DNA of 29,320 nt from JBDREF01 sp043820045 (GCA_043820045.1 JBDREF010000397.1:1-29320), one strand, 5' to 3'. Numbered from the stretch's first letter, positions 9,118-17,310 are shown. The notes: generated by a model not told the origin, from the sequence alone. Made by a program: numbers and translations.

Positions 9118-10502
9118 AGAAATTTCTGATTGCAGATCTTGTCAAACTAACCGGGGCGACGCTTCTGCCTTCGAGCACAAATAAACATGCTCTATCTTTC
9201 ACCGGTGTCAGCACGGACTCGCGAACGACTAAAGCCGGCGATTGCTTCTTTGCCGTCCGGGGCGAAAATTTCGACGGACATGATTATGTCTCTGACGTTT
9301 TTGCCAGGGGCGCTGTTTGCGCTGTTGTCAGCAAGGATCTGCAGAACGAAGAATTTGCCGACAAATGCCTGCTCCGCGTGGATGATACGATAAAGGCACT
9401 CGGCGATCTTGCCGCCGGATATCGTCGGCAAGCCGGTTTCAAGGTCGTTGCGATAACAGGCTCGGCAGGCAAAACGACCACAAGACAAATCGCCCATCAC
9501 GTCCTGAGCAAACATTTCAGAGTCCATCAGTCACCGAGGAGTTTCAACAATAATATAGGCCTGCCTTTAACCCTGCTCGGCGCAGACCCCGACGACCAGA
9601 TAATTGTCGCTGAACTCGGCAGCAATCATCCAGGAGAAATCTCTCCCCTGACTTACATTGCCGGCCCGGACATAGCAGTCGTAACCAATGTCCATCCGGC
9701 CCACCTGGAAGGATTCGGGGACCTGCGGACAATTGTAAAGGAAAAGCTATCCATATCCGAAGGATTGATGCCCGACGGCGTCCTTATAATCAACGGTGAC
9801 TTCAAGGAGTTGGTTGAAGCCTGCCAGGCCAAAGGCATCGGGTTTATGACGTTCGGCAAATCGGACCTATGTGATTATAGGACCATGGATGTTCACTGTG
9901 AAGGCCTGGCCAGCCGGTTCACCATCGACGGCACAGAAATTCACCTGCCGCTGCCCGGTCCGGGCAACGTTGAAAATGCACTCGCTGCCTGGGCCATATG
10001 CTGCCGGGTAGGTCTGACCATCGACGATTTTGCGGCGGCCGTCAAGACTCTCCCATCCGTTTCTATGCGCGCCGAACTGCTGCAAATCGGAACGCTGAAA
10101 GTGCTGAACGACTGCTACAATGCGAACCCGGCTTCGATGAAAAATGCGCTCGAGATATTGAAAGGTATCGACCCCGCCGCAGAGCACCGACTGGTTTTTG
10201 TCTGTGGAGACATGGCTGAACTGGGACACCAGGCCGAGCGCCTGCATGCCGAGCTGGGCAGCGCCATTGCTCATACCAAAGTCCGGCTCCTGCTGGCCGT
10301 CGGCAAGTTTGCGAAAATCGCCGCCGATACAGCAGCAGCAAACGCCGAGCATGATCTGGAAATAAAATGTTTCGGCGATACGATTTCAGCCTGTAATAAT
10401 CTGGATGAATCCATTAAAGATTACGATATAATATTGGTTAAAGGCTCACGAGCAGCCAAATTAGAAACAGTGGTAGAGAAGCTAAAGGGACTCTTTTCGT
10501 GA
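9114..10502 (+). CDS. murF: UDP-MurNAc-tripeptide:D-Ala-D-Ala ligase MurF
   Basis: Cytoplasmic Mur ligase that attaches D-alanyl-D-alanine to UDP-MurNAc-tripeptide, giving the pentapeptide. The 462 residues have the expected order: N-terminal MurF/MurE catalytic domain (STDSRTTKAGDCFFAVRGE), ATPase P-loop TGSAGKTT at about 115-122, NNNIGLPLTLLG, AELGSNHPGEI, and the MurF signature DCYNANPASM near 333-342 in the C-terminal domain. The ATG at 9114 overlaps the murE stop as ATGA. A GTG at 9096 in the same frame would add six residues but does not resemble other MurF N-termini. mraY follows 41 bp downstream. Confidence 0.95.
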   Translation: MKKFLIADLVKLTGATLLPSSTNKHALSFTGVSTDSRTTKAGDCFFAVRGENFDGHDYVSDVFARGAVCAVVSKDLQNEEFADKCLLRVDDTIKALGDLAAGYRRQAGFKVVAITGSAGKTTTRQIAHHVLSKHFRVHQSPRSFNNNIGLPLTLLGADPDDQIIVAELGSNHPGEISPLTYIAGPDIAVVTNVHPAHLEGFGDLRTIVKEKLSISEGLMPDGVLIINGDFKELVEACQAKGIGFMTFGKSDLCDYRTMDVHCEGLASRFTIDGTEIHLPLPGPGNVENALAAWAICCRVGLTIDDFAAAVKTLPSVSMRAELLQIGTLKVLNDCYNANPASMKNALEILKGIDPAAEHRLVFVCGDMAELGHQAERLHAELGSAIAHTKVRLLLAVGKFAKIAADTAAANAEHDLEIKCFGDTISACNNLDESIKDYDIILVKGSRAAKLETVVEKLKGLFS

Positions 10503-10543
10503 AAGTTGTCTCGTAAACCGAGAAACAAAATGCAAGAGGCGAG

Positions 10544-11683
10544 ATGATATACCACTTGTTATGGTATTTGCGAGAAGTTTTCACTCACCGGCTCGGCTTT
10601 TATGCGTACCAGAACGTGGTTTTTCGCTCGATGGCCGCGATACTGACCAGCCTGCTGATATCCCTGCTGGTTGGGCCTAGGGTCATTCGCTGGCTTATGC
10701 GCAAGAAGATCGGCGATCGCCCGGAGTTTCATCACGCCACCCTTAACGAATTGACCAAAGAAAAGGCTAATACGCCCACTATGGGGGGGCTGATAATTAT
10801 CGTTTCGGCGATCTCGACAACCCTTCTGTGGTCGAGACTGGACAACCCCTTCATCCAAAAAGCCATCATATTGGTAATATGGTTCGCGGCTCTGGGGGCT
10901 GCTGACGACTGGCTGAAGCTCACCGCCGGCTCCCGCCAGCGAAGCAGAAACGGGCTGAGACCCTGGGAAAAGCTGATCTTTCAGATCGGTGGAGCAGTAC
11001 TGATAGCGTCGTTTTTATACGCCGATTTTATCAACATAGACGACGCCAAATTATTCTGGCTGCCGTTTTATAAGCACGGTCTGCCCTTAGCCAACTGGAT
11101 GTTTATACTGATAGCCATCTTTTACCTCTCGGCTACAAGTAACGCCGTAAACCTCGCCGACGGCATGGACGGTCTGGCGGCGGGCTGTGTAGCAATGGTT
11201 TCCCTGGTGCTCGCCCTGCTCTGCTATGTCGCCTCCGAGACAATGGCCCGCGCAACTCCCGTCACGTGGGCAAGTTACCTTCTGCTGCCCGCTATACCGC
11301 AGGCTGGCGAGTTGAGCATCTTCTACTCGGCGCTCCTGGGGGCCGTGCTTGGTTTCCTCTGGTTCAACTGCCACCCCGCTCAGACCTTCATGGGCGATGT
11401 AGGCTCGCTTCCCATAGGCGCTGCAATGGGTTACGGCGCTTTGGTAACGAGAAACGAGATACTGCTTCTGGTCATTGGCGGCGTATTCGTTATCGAATTG
11501 CTCAGCGTCGTACTACAGGTGGGCTATTTCAAGTACACAGGGGGCAAGCGCCTTTTCCGGTGCGCTCCCATACATCATCATTTTCATTTGATTGGCTGGA
11601 GTGAGCCGCAGGTGGTGGTGCGTTTTTGGCTCCTGTCGGCCGCCTTCGCCGCTCTCGCTTTGGCCACCCTGAAAATACGCTGA
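10544..11683 (+). CDS. mraY: Phospho-MurNAc-pentapeptide transferase MraY
   Basis: Polytopic inner-membrane enzyme that transfers phospho-MurNAc-pentapeptide to undecaprenyl phosphate, forming lipid I. The 379 residues match the usual 320-380. Family signatures are present: TPTMGG (78-82), the catalytic DD pair in AADDWLK (D121, D122), NAVNLADGMDGLAAG (about 200-214), FMGDVGSLPIG (Asp near 285) and the APIHHHFHL motif near 341-349, all with long hydrophobic helices between them. AGAGGCGAG immediately before ATG 10544 is a good ribosome site. It is the last gene of the murE-murF-mraY run: the usual murD, ftsW, murG and murC do not follow, and the next genes are on the other strand. Confidence 0.96.
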   Translation: MIYHLLWYLREVFTHRLGFYAYQNVVFRSMAAILTSLLISLLVGPRVIRWLMRKKIGDRPEFHHATLNELTKEKANTPTMGGLIIIVSAISTTLLWSRLDNPFIQKAIILVIWFAALGAADDWLKLTAGSRQRSRNGLRPWEKLIFQIGGAVLIASFLYADFINIDDAKLFWLPFYKHGLPLANWMFILIAIFYLSATSNAVNLADGMDGLAAGCVAMVSLVLALLCYVASETMARATPVTWASYLLLPAIPQAGELSIFYSALLGAVLGFLWFNCHPAQTFMGDVGSLPIGAAMGYGALVTRNEILLLVIGGVFVIELLSVVLQVGYFKYTGGKRLFRCAPIHHHFHLIGWSEPQVVVRFWLLSAAFAALALATLKIR

Positions 11684-11736
11684 CATAACCTTGATGTCGA
11701 TTGCTCGCCACCCGTCAATAGGGCATTGAGAGACAA

Positions 11737-12027
11737 TCATACATCGTAATGTTCTTCTATATGAATCTGGACATTTTCTCGATGGCCCTGCGAATGGTCG
11801 GAATCGGCTTTGTCCAGTTTTCTCTGCGCCCAGAAGATTTTGACTGCCGTGGCGCCGCAGCCAATGCCTGCAACAAAGAACATTGCCGCCGCAAGATACG
11901 CAAAAACCTCGGGCAATGCTGCGATAATAACGCCGAAACCAACCAGAAGGAGTCCCGCGACGAACATCCCCTTTGCAGCGGTTTTGGATGCCTGGGAAAC
12001 TACGTTCGTGTAAAAACGAAAACTCAT
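11737..12027 (-). CDS. Small two-helix membrane protein, unknown function
   Basis: I do not recognise this 96-residue protein. It has two adjacent hydrophobic segments, about residues 20-38 (GMFVAGLLLVGFGVIIAAL) and 42-65, joined by a very short turn, followed by a charged tail rich in Lys, Asp, His and Glu that would face the cytoplasm or periplasm. The ATG at 12027 has AGAAGG about eight bases upstream, a reasonable ribosome site. It lies downstream of groEL on the same strand but beyond the groEL terminator, so it is probably read only by read-through or from a weak promoter between. It converges with mraY with a 53-bp gap. Confidence 0.65.
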   Translation of the reverse strand: MSFRFYTNVVSQASKTAAKGMFVAGLLLVGFGVIIAALPEVFAYLAAAMFFVAGIGCGATAVKIFWAQRKLDKADSDHSQGHRENVQIHIEEHYDV

Positions 12028-12042
12028 GTTAACAGCCTTCTG

Positions 12043-12080
12043 AAGAAAGAAAAAGCGGGCTCCCGCGTGGAACCCGCTTT
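12043..12080 (-). terminator. Intrinsic terminator after groEL
   Basis: AAAGCGGG (12052-12059) pairs with CCCGCTTT (12073-12080) around a 13-nt loop. Read on the minus strand, the hairpin comes just after the groEL stop and is followed by a T-rich tract (TTTTTCTTTCTTC, reading down from 12054). Confidence 0.85.
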
Positions 12081-12092
12081 CCGTTCAAACCT

Positions 12093-13715
12093 TTAGTACA
12101 TCCCGCCACCGGGCGGCATTGCAGGTGCTTCCTTCTTTTCAGGAATCTCGCTGACAATCGCATCGGTCGTCAGTAGCAGTGAGGCAATGGATGCGCCGTT
12201 TTGCAGAGCAACTCTCTCGACCTTGGTCGGGACGATGACACCGAACTTGACCATATCGCCGTATTGCTTGCCGAGGGCGTCGTAGCCGAAGTTGTTATCC
12301 TTGCTTTCCATTACTTTCTGGGCCACGATTGAGCCGTCCAATCCCGCATTCTCGGCAATCTGCTTAATCGGCGCCACAACCGCCCTTCTAATGATATCGA
12401 CGCCGATCTTCTCGTCTCCGGAGACTTTGATTTTGTCCAGAGCCGGCAAAGCTCTCAGCAGCGCTACGCCGCCTCCCGGCAGGATGCCTTCTTCCACTGC
12501 CGCGCGACAAGCGTGCAGTGCATCCTCGACGCGAGCCTTCTTTTCCTTCATCTCCGCCTCGGTCGCAGCTCCAACGTTGATCTGAGCCACGCCGCCGGCC
12601 AGTTTCGCCAGCCTCTCCTGCAGTTTTTCGATATCGTAATCACTGGTGGAGTTGTCGATCTCGTTCTTGATTTGTTCGATTCTACCCTTGATAGCCTCAG
12701 TGCTGCCGCCGCCTTCGATAATCGTAGTGGTGTCCTTGTCGACCGTCACGCGTTTGGCCCTGCCAAGCTGACGCAGCTCAATGTTCTCCAACTGCAAGCC
12801 CAAGTCCTCGAATATCGCATCGCCGCCAGTCAGGGTGGCAATATCGCTGAGCAGAGCCTTTCGTCTGTCGCCGAAGCCAGGCGCCTTGACGGCCGCGACC
12901 TGCAGAATACCGCGAAGCTTGTTGACAACCAGCGTCGCCAGAGCCTCTCCCTCGACGTCTTCGGCTATGATCAACAGGGGTTTGCCCTGCTTGGCCACCT
13001 TTTCGAGCAGTGGAACAAGTGATTTCACCGAGCTTATTTTCTTTTCATGCACGAGAATGTAAGGCTTCTCCAACGCAACCGCCATATTCTCCAGGTCGTT
13101 GATAAAGTGCGGGCTCAGATATCCCTTGTCGAACTGCATACCCTCGACCAATTCGACCGTTGTTTCCAGGGACTGGCCCTCTTCGACAGTGATGACCCCG
13201 TCTTTGCCGACCTTGTCCATAGCCTCGGCGAGTTTCCGGCCGATCTCAACATCCTGGTTGGCCGAGCAGGTCGCCACTTGTTCGATTTGTTTGGTCGATG
13301 CAACAGGCGTACTCATCTTTTGCAGCTCTTTTACGATTTGCTCCACACCCTTTTCGATGCCGCGTTTGACCTGCATCGGATTGGCACCGGCCGTAATGTT
13401 CTTTAGGCCCTCGTCAAAAATGCTTTCCGCCAGAATGGTGGCGGTTGTCGTTCCGTCGCCGGCCACATCCGATGTCTTGGACGCCACCTCCTTGACCATC
13501 TGGGCGCCCATATTCTCATAGGCGTCTTCCAGCTCAATCTCTTTGGCTACCGTCACCCCGTCCTTGGTTACGAGGGGCGAGCCGAAAGATTTTTCCAATA
13601 CTACGTTTCTGCCGCACGGCCCAAGTGTGATCTTTACCGCCTTCGCAAGCTTCTTCACACCCTTTTGAATAGCGGCACGTGCGTCAGTGCCAAATGCTAT
13701 CTTTTTAGCTGCCAT
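12093..13715 (-). CDS. groL: Chaperonin GroEL (60 kDa)
   Basis: Cytoplasmic chaperonin that folds proteins in an ATP-driven double ring with GroES. The 540 residues align throughout with GroEL: nucleotide motif TLGP near 30-33, VTKDGVTVAKEIELED, AGDGTTTATILA (the ATP-site Asp), the apical domain, and the ATPase motif ARVEDALHACRAAVEEG, followed by PGGGVALLRAL. The C-terminus is short and ends PPGGGMY rather than in a long GGM repeat. One unusual residue: position 34 is Cys (TLGPCGRN) where most GroELs have Lys. The ribosome site AGGAG lies upstream of ATG 13715. groES precedes it by 42 bp, the standard groESL order, and an intrinsic terminator follows. No CIRCE element was seen upstream. Confidence 0.98.
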   Translation of the reverse strand: MAAKKIAFGTDARAAIQKGVKKLAKAVKITLGPCGRNVVLEKSFGSPLVTKDGVTVAKEIELEDAYENMGAQMVKEVASKTSDVAGDGTTTATILAESIFDEGLKNITAGANPMQVKRGIEKGVEQIVKELQKMSTPVASTKQIEQVATCSANQDVEIGRKLAEAMDKVGKDGVITVEEGQSLETTVELVEGMQFDKGYLSPHFINDLENMAVALEKPYILVHEKKISSVKSLVPLLEKVAKQGKPLLIIAEDVEGEALATLVVNKLRGILQVAAVKAPGFGDRRKALLSDIATLTGGDAIFEDLGLQLENIELRQLGRAKRVTVDKDTTTIIEGGGSTEAIKGRIEQIKNEIDNSTSDYDIEKLQERLAKLAGGVAQINVGAATEAEMKEKKARVEDALHACRAAVEEGILPGGGVALLRALPALDKIKVSGDEKIGVDIIRRAVVAPIKQIAENAGLDGSIVAQKVMESKDNNFGYDALGKQYGDMVKFGVIVPTKVERVALQNGASIASLLLTTDAIVSEIPEKKEAPAMPPGGGMY

Positions 13716-13757
13716 ATCGTTATTTCTCCTAATCTGTGGCTTACAGTCTTTTCCTTC

Positions 13758-14048
13758 TTACTTTTCAATTACCGCCATAATATCAGATTCACTCATAATC
13801 AGATATTCCTTGCCGTCTATCTTCACTTCTGTTCCGGCGTAGCTCGTGAAAAGTACCATATCACCCTTTTTCACCTGCAATTTCCTTACCGTTCCATCGT
13901 CGAGCACTTTGCCGTCGCCGACGCTGACGATCTTACCTCTCTGAGGTTTTTCCTTGGCGCTGTCCGGCAGCACTATCCCGCCAGCTGTTTTGGTTTCGGC
14001 CTCGAGACGCTGAACGAGAACTTTATCTGCCAATGGTCTGATCTTCAT
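13758..14048 (-). CDS. groS: Co-chaperonin GroES (10 kDa)
   Basis: Cytoplasmic heptameric lid of the GroEL chamber. At 96 residues it has family length and motifs: MKIRPLADKVLVQRLEAE at the N-terminus, the mobile loop TKTAGGIVLPDSAKEKPQ with the GroEL-contacting IVL tripeptide, GKIVSVGDGK, VKKGDMVLF and the C-terminal KEYLIMSESDIMAVIE. A strong AAAGGAG lies about 10 bases before ATG 14048. It heads the groESL pair on the minus strand. The 117 bp upstream, before the receiver-domain gene, contain no inverted repeat of the CIRCE type and no clear promoter, so regulation is not visible and co-transcription with that gene is possible. Confidence 0.97.
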   Translation of the reverse strand: MKIRPLADKVLVQRLEAETKTAGGIVLPDSAKEKPQRGKIVSVGDGKVLDDGTVRKLQVKKGDMVLFTSYAGTEVKIDGKEYLIMSESDIMAVIEK

Positions 14049-14165
14049 TTTGTCCTTACTCCTTTCGAAAATACTTCTTTCTTGTTCTTTGTAGTCTTAA
14101 ACCTGCACGCCTGACGGCGTCGAATCCGAATTTCATGGATTTCAATACTCAAAAGCCCGTTTTCT

Positions 14166-14600
14166 CTACTGCTGCTGACTGAGCGATCCCGACTCGAATA
14201 TGCTGCTGTTATACTTCTTGAGAAATAACCTGTTGAGCTGTTCCTGCAAAATGCCCATATCAACAGGCTTATCGATCACACTGAAAACGTCGAGTCGCAG
14301 CGCATTGCCGAGCAGAGCCTTGCCTGCGGTGCTTGCCAGTAACATGCATGGCAACAAAGGATAATCCATTCGAATGATTCTTATCGTCGCCAGCCCATTG
14401 GACCGCTCAGAGTCCATGTCTATTATTGTTATATGAATCCGTCGCCTCTGTATGATGTTCACAAATTCCGTGGCGTTGTCGGCCACAAGCAAATTGACGC
14501 CCCTTGGCCGGAATATGCATCGCAGCGCCTCAGGCCAGGCCCAGTTGGCTTCACTGGCCAGAACATTTACTTCTTCAAGTTTTGACAGATTCGAGACCAT
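14166..14600 (-). CDS. Degenerate CheY-like receiver-domain protein
   Basis: A single-domain protein of 144 residues resembling a response-regulator receiver fold. It has an alternating hydrophobic strand pattern, a candidate phospho-acceptor aspartate in ITIIDMDSE (D61), a Ser/Thr in MLLAST (90-91) and the conserved lysine in VIDKPVD (K111). The acidic pair normally near the N-terminus is reduced: the sequence is NVLASEAN, leaving only E17, so metal binding and phosphorylation may be lost or altered. No output domain follows; the C-terminus ends in a Ser/Gln-rich tail. ATG 14600 has AAGGA about 10 bases upstream and is preferred over a GTG at 14627. It precedes groES on the same strand by 117 bp. 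It may act as a pseudo-receiver or protein-binding module. Confidence 0.7.
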   Translation of the reverse strand: MVSNLSKLEEVNVLASEANWAWPEALRCIFRPRGVNLLVADNATEFVNIIQRRRIHITIIDMDSERSNGLATIRIIRMDYPLLPCMLLASTAGKALLGNALRLDVFSVIDKPVDMGILQEQLNRLFLKKYNSSIFESGSLSQQQ

Positions 14601-14678
14601 ATTCGTACATTCCTTGCTGCAACCCACGCAAATATCGTGCCAAATGCTGTCCGATCGCCCGCTTCAGCATAACCATCT

Positions 14679-14708
14679 ATTCTAAAAAGAGTTACATCAG
14701 AAGGGCAA
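14679..14708 (-). promoter_or_regulatory. Possible promoter of the receiver-protein gene
   Basis: On the minus strand TTGCCC (14708-14703) and TAGAAT (14684-14679) are 18 bp apart, about 80 bp before the ATG at 14600. Matches to the consensus are four and five of six. Confidence 0.4.
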
Positions 14709-14947
14709 TTTTGCCGCGCCTGCCAAAATCTGAGCCAGGCAGTTATTTTTCTGCCAACCTGACAGACTCGGATTCACTACATCCCGGCGGCTGGCCAAAT
14801 GCCGCCACGATGAGCCCGCGCCAGAGCACAAATCCCAGCCAACAGCCCTAAATCCAAGTTCTTATAGGCCCCAATGTTATACATCTTGAGACAAGAACTT
14901 CCGGAAATATTTCTTGGATACAAAAGCTTCCATTTTTGCGGGGGAAA
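14709..14947. other. Intergenic stretch without a recognisable gene
   Basis: Part of the 531-bp divergent gap between the receiver-protein gene and the DUF11 lipoprotein gene. No open frame with a ribosome site or family match was found. A weak CTGCC/GGCAG hairpin near 14719-14742 precedes a T-rich run but has no gene to terminate. The remainder looks like spacer. Confidence 0.5.
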
Positions 14948-14956
14948 TGATATAAT
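14948..14956 (+). promoter_or_regulatory. Extended -10 promoter for the DUF11 lipoprotein gene
   Basis: TGATATAAT at 14948-14956 is a perfect extended -10 element (TGnTATAAT); no good -35 box is present at the usual distance, which is normal for this promoter class. It would leave an untranslated leader of about 170 nt before ATG 15132. The leader contains short repeats of GTGTAC/GCAC type near 15016-15050, but I see no known riboswitch. Confidence 0.5.
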
Positions 14957-15131
14957 ATAGGCAAAGAGCTATTTCGCTTTTTTGTTAACTTAGCCAAAAT
15001 ATGTACCGATATAACACTTGAAATGCACGAAAAGTGTACCCGATTGCACTTAACGGCTGAGGAGAGGATTGAGAACCTATCTGACGATCTTCTTCAGTTG
15101 TTTTGCGTGAAGATACGAAAGGGGATATACA

Positions 15132-16889
15132 ATGAAAAGACTTCGGACTGTCTCGCTTCTTCTGCTGGTGCTGAGCCTGCTCGGTTCCTTTGGCTGTGAG
15201 AGTTGGCTCAATCCCAAGGAGGCCGGCGTGAAGGAACAGGGTCTCACCAGCGAGGAGTTTTTCAAGGAACAGATGCGCAAGCCTTTGGTCATGGCCGGGA
15301 CTCCGCCCAGAGACACCTCCGTAACCATGGACACCTCGATACCTACGAGAACGCCCGCAACTATGGGAGCCCCCACTACCATAGGCACATCCGACTTCAT
15401 GGACACATCCATGACCATGGGCACGTCTGGCATGATGGATATGGATAGGATACCGCCTGCTGCTGTCAGAACGGACATGGTGTCGGTGAGTGAATCCGCA
15501 TCGTCCGTGGTCTCAAGGACATATCCGTGGCCGGAATGCGGGATCGTTAAGCTGGATAAGACAATGCCGAAGGAGGTTGGGCTGAACAGGGCATTCAGCT
15601 ACACCATAAGCATCACAAACCTGACAGACACTTCTCTGACCGGCATCATAATAACAGAAGACCTGCCGGGCAATTTCAAATTCATAAGCGCCAATCCGAC
15701 GGCAAGAGACGATCAGGGCAGGCTGCTCTGGGAAATACCGACGCTCGGCCCGAAAGCCATCAGGCAAATGACTGTATCCGGCATGGCTACCTACACCGAG
15801 CCTCTCAAATACTGCACAACCGTGGTGACACCAGTAATCCCGGCATGTGCGAGCGTGGAAGTCATTCAGCCTGAGCTTAAGTTGACGAAAACCGCACCTG
15901 GCGAAGTCATGTTGTGCGATCCTATTCCGGTTCGGTACACAGTTACCAACGCAGGAACCGGATCCGTGCAAAATGTCAGAGTCGTGGATACTCTCGCCGC
16001 AGGACTGCGGACGGTGGACGGCAAGAGCGAACTTATATTTGACGCAGGAACCCTGATGGCGCACGAGTCGCGGCAATTCTCGGCTGAGCTGCGGGCGACC
16101 AAGCCCGGACAATACATCAGCAAAGCAGTCGCCAGCTCGACCACAGGCCTGAGAGCCGAATCGAGTGCAACTACTACCACCGCCGGCATGCCTGTACTGG
16201 CCATCCAGAAAACCGGGCCTGAGCGCCAGTACATAGGCCGTCCGGTTTCCTATGAAATCACCGTTGCGAACAGGTCAAACGTTGCGGCGAAGAACACCGT
16301 CTTGGAAGACACGATTCCAGACGGAGTAAGTTCCGTAAAGGCCTCTGCCGGCGCCAAACTGGCGGGCTCGAAACTGGTCTGGGAACTCGGAACTCTCGAA
16401 CCTAACGCATCCGTGAATGTAAAGGTATCCTACACCCCGACGACTGCCGGCACCGTGACGAATACGGCAACCGCAACCGCCTATTGCACGGAAGCTGTGA
16501 ACTCCTCGGTCAGGACCACGGTAACCGGAATTCCTGCGTTGCTGCTGGAGGTCGTTGACGTCGAGGACCCGGTCAGAGTCGGAACCCGTGCAACGTACCT
16601 GATCCGGGTAGAGAACCAGGGCTCGGCAACAGCTACGAACATCCAGATTGCATGCATGATGGAAGATAACGTTCGATATATTTCGTCGGCCGGTGCAACC
16701 GCCAGCTCTGCGGAAGGCCAGACCATTAGATTCTTCCCGCTGGCCAACCTTGCCCCTAAGGCCACAGCGACCTGGCGTATCGTCGTCGAGGCAGTTCGAC
16801 CTGGTGATGTGCGTTTCAAAGCTGTCATGAACGTGGACCAGCTTAGCCGTCCGGTCGAGGAAACAGAGTCCACATTTATATACGAGTAG
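15132..16889 (+). CDS. DUF11-repeat surface lipoprotein
   Basis: Predicted cell-envelope lipoprotein of 585 residues. The N-terminus has a signal peptide (MKRLRTVSLLLLVLSLLG) with a relaxed lipobox at SFGC, Cys22. Residues about 54-105 form a low-complexity Met/Thr/Pro/Asp/Ser segment built on TMDTS/TMGTS-like units. The rest is four immunoglobulin-like DUF11 domains, starting at about 139, 248, 355 and 470, each with the pattern K-T-x-P ... Y-x-I/V-x-V-x-N-x-G/S ... D-x-L-P/A-x-G. Such repeats are common in planctomycete and other surface proteins and are thought to be structural or adhesive. AAAGGGG precedes ATG 15132 at good spacing. It is a single-gene unit: a promoter lies about 180 bp upstream and a strong terminator follows. 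Confidence 0.85.
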   Translation: MKRLRTVSLLLLVLSLLGSFGCESWLNPKEAGVKEQGLTSEEFFKEQMRKPLVMAGTPPRDTSVTMDTSIPTRTPATMGAPTTIGTSDFMDTSMTMGTSGMMDMDRIPPAAVRTDMVSVSESASSVVSRTYPWPECGIVKLDKTMPKEVGLNRAFSYTISITNLTDTSLTGIIITEDLPGNFKFISANPTARDDQGRLLWEIPTLGPKAIRQMTVSGMATYTEPLKYCTTVVTPVIPACASVEVIQPELKLTKTAPGEVMLCDPIPVRYTVTNAGTGSVQNVRVVDTLAAGLRTVDGKSELIFDAGTLMAHESRQFSAELRATKPGQYISKAVASSTTGLRAESSATTTTAGMPVLAIQKTGPERQYIGRPVSYEITVANRSNVAAKNTVLEDTIPDGVSSVKASAGAKLAGSKLVWELGTLEPNASVNVKVSYTPTTAGTVTNTATATAYCTEAVNSSVRTTVTGIPALLLEVVDVEDPVRVGTRATYLIRVENQGSATATNIQIACMMEDNVRYISSAGATASSAEGQTIRFFPLANLAPKATATWRIVVEAVRPGDVRFKAVMNVDQLSRPVEETESTFIYE

Positions 16890-16947
16890 CACAAGTTGCA
16901 GCAATCGGCCGTAATTGCATCCGATGCAATTGACCCATTGAAACAAC

Positions 16948-16983
16948 AAGCCCTGAACTTTCGCCAGTTCAGGGCTTTTCTTT
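16948..16983 (+). terminator. Strong intrinsic terminator after the DUF11 gene
   Basis: AAGCCCTGAACT (16948-16959) pairs perfectly with AGTTCAGGGCTT (16966-16977), a 12-bp stem with a 6-nt loop, followed by TTCTTTT. It lies 59 bp after the stop codon. Confidence 0.93.
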
Positions 16984-17002
16984 TGCGCACAGAAAATATC
17001 CA

Positions 17003-17092
17003 GACACGGATTAACACTGATTGACACAGATAGAATGATAAAGGCAAACAAATTGTCTGAAAAAACAGTGAAAATCCGTGTAAATCAGTGTC
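17003..17092. repeat. Inverted pair of a dispersed ACACGGATTAACAC-like repeat
   Basis: GACACGGATTAACACTGATT (17003-17022) is matched in inverted orientation by 17071-17092, whose complement begins GACACTGATTTACACGGATT. Related strings (GGACACAGATTTCACTGATT, GTGTGAATCAGTGAAATCTG) recur at about 17463 and 19952. This is a degenerate dispersed intergenic repeat family. The 643-bp gap 16890-17532 holds no gene, only the terminator and repeats. Confidence 0.7.
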
Positions 17093-17110
17093 TAAAATAA
17101 ACCCACCCTA

Positions 17111-17310
17111 ACCGATGCGCGGAGTCAACTTAACCGATGCGCGCGGCATACATCGCCGATGCGCGCCGCCTGTCAGCCGCTTGCGCGGAGTCGATCAGCG
17201 GCTGATGCAGAGTCGATAAGCCCGATGCGCGCTGCCTACCCAACCGATGCGCGCTCCTTACTTAACCGATGCGCGGTGTCTCCTTAACCGTTGCGCGCCG
17301 CGCGCATCGG
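17111..17310. repeat. Nine-copy 22-bp tandem repeat array
   Basis: Copies begin at 17111, 17133, 17155, 17177, 17199, 17221, 17243, 17265 and 17287, an exact 22-bp period. The conserved half is ACCGATGCGCGG/C; the second half is looser (often GAGTC or TGTC, then CTTA). Copy 4 and copy 5 are the most diverged. The last copy runs into an inverted copy of the core (17300-17310), giving a hairpin between CCGTTGCGCG (17288-17297) and CGCGCATCGG (17301-17310). It is non-coding and lies in the intergenic gap after the DUF11 gene. The 22-bp period recalls iterons or another protein-binding array, but no replication gene is near. Confidence 0.9.

Noticed and set aside
14049..14165. CIRCE operator upstream of groES
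   Set aside because: No TTAGCACTC-N9-GAGTGCTAA or close variant is present.
17111..17310. CRISPR array
   Set aside because: Units are 22 bp and directly adjacent, with no unique spacers of about 30 bp and no cas genes.
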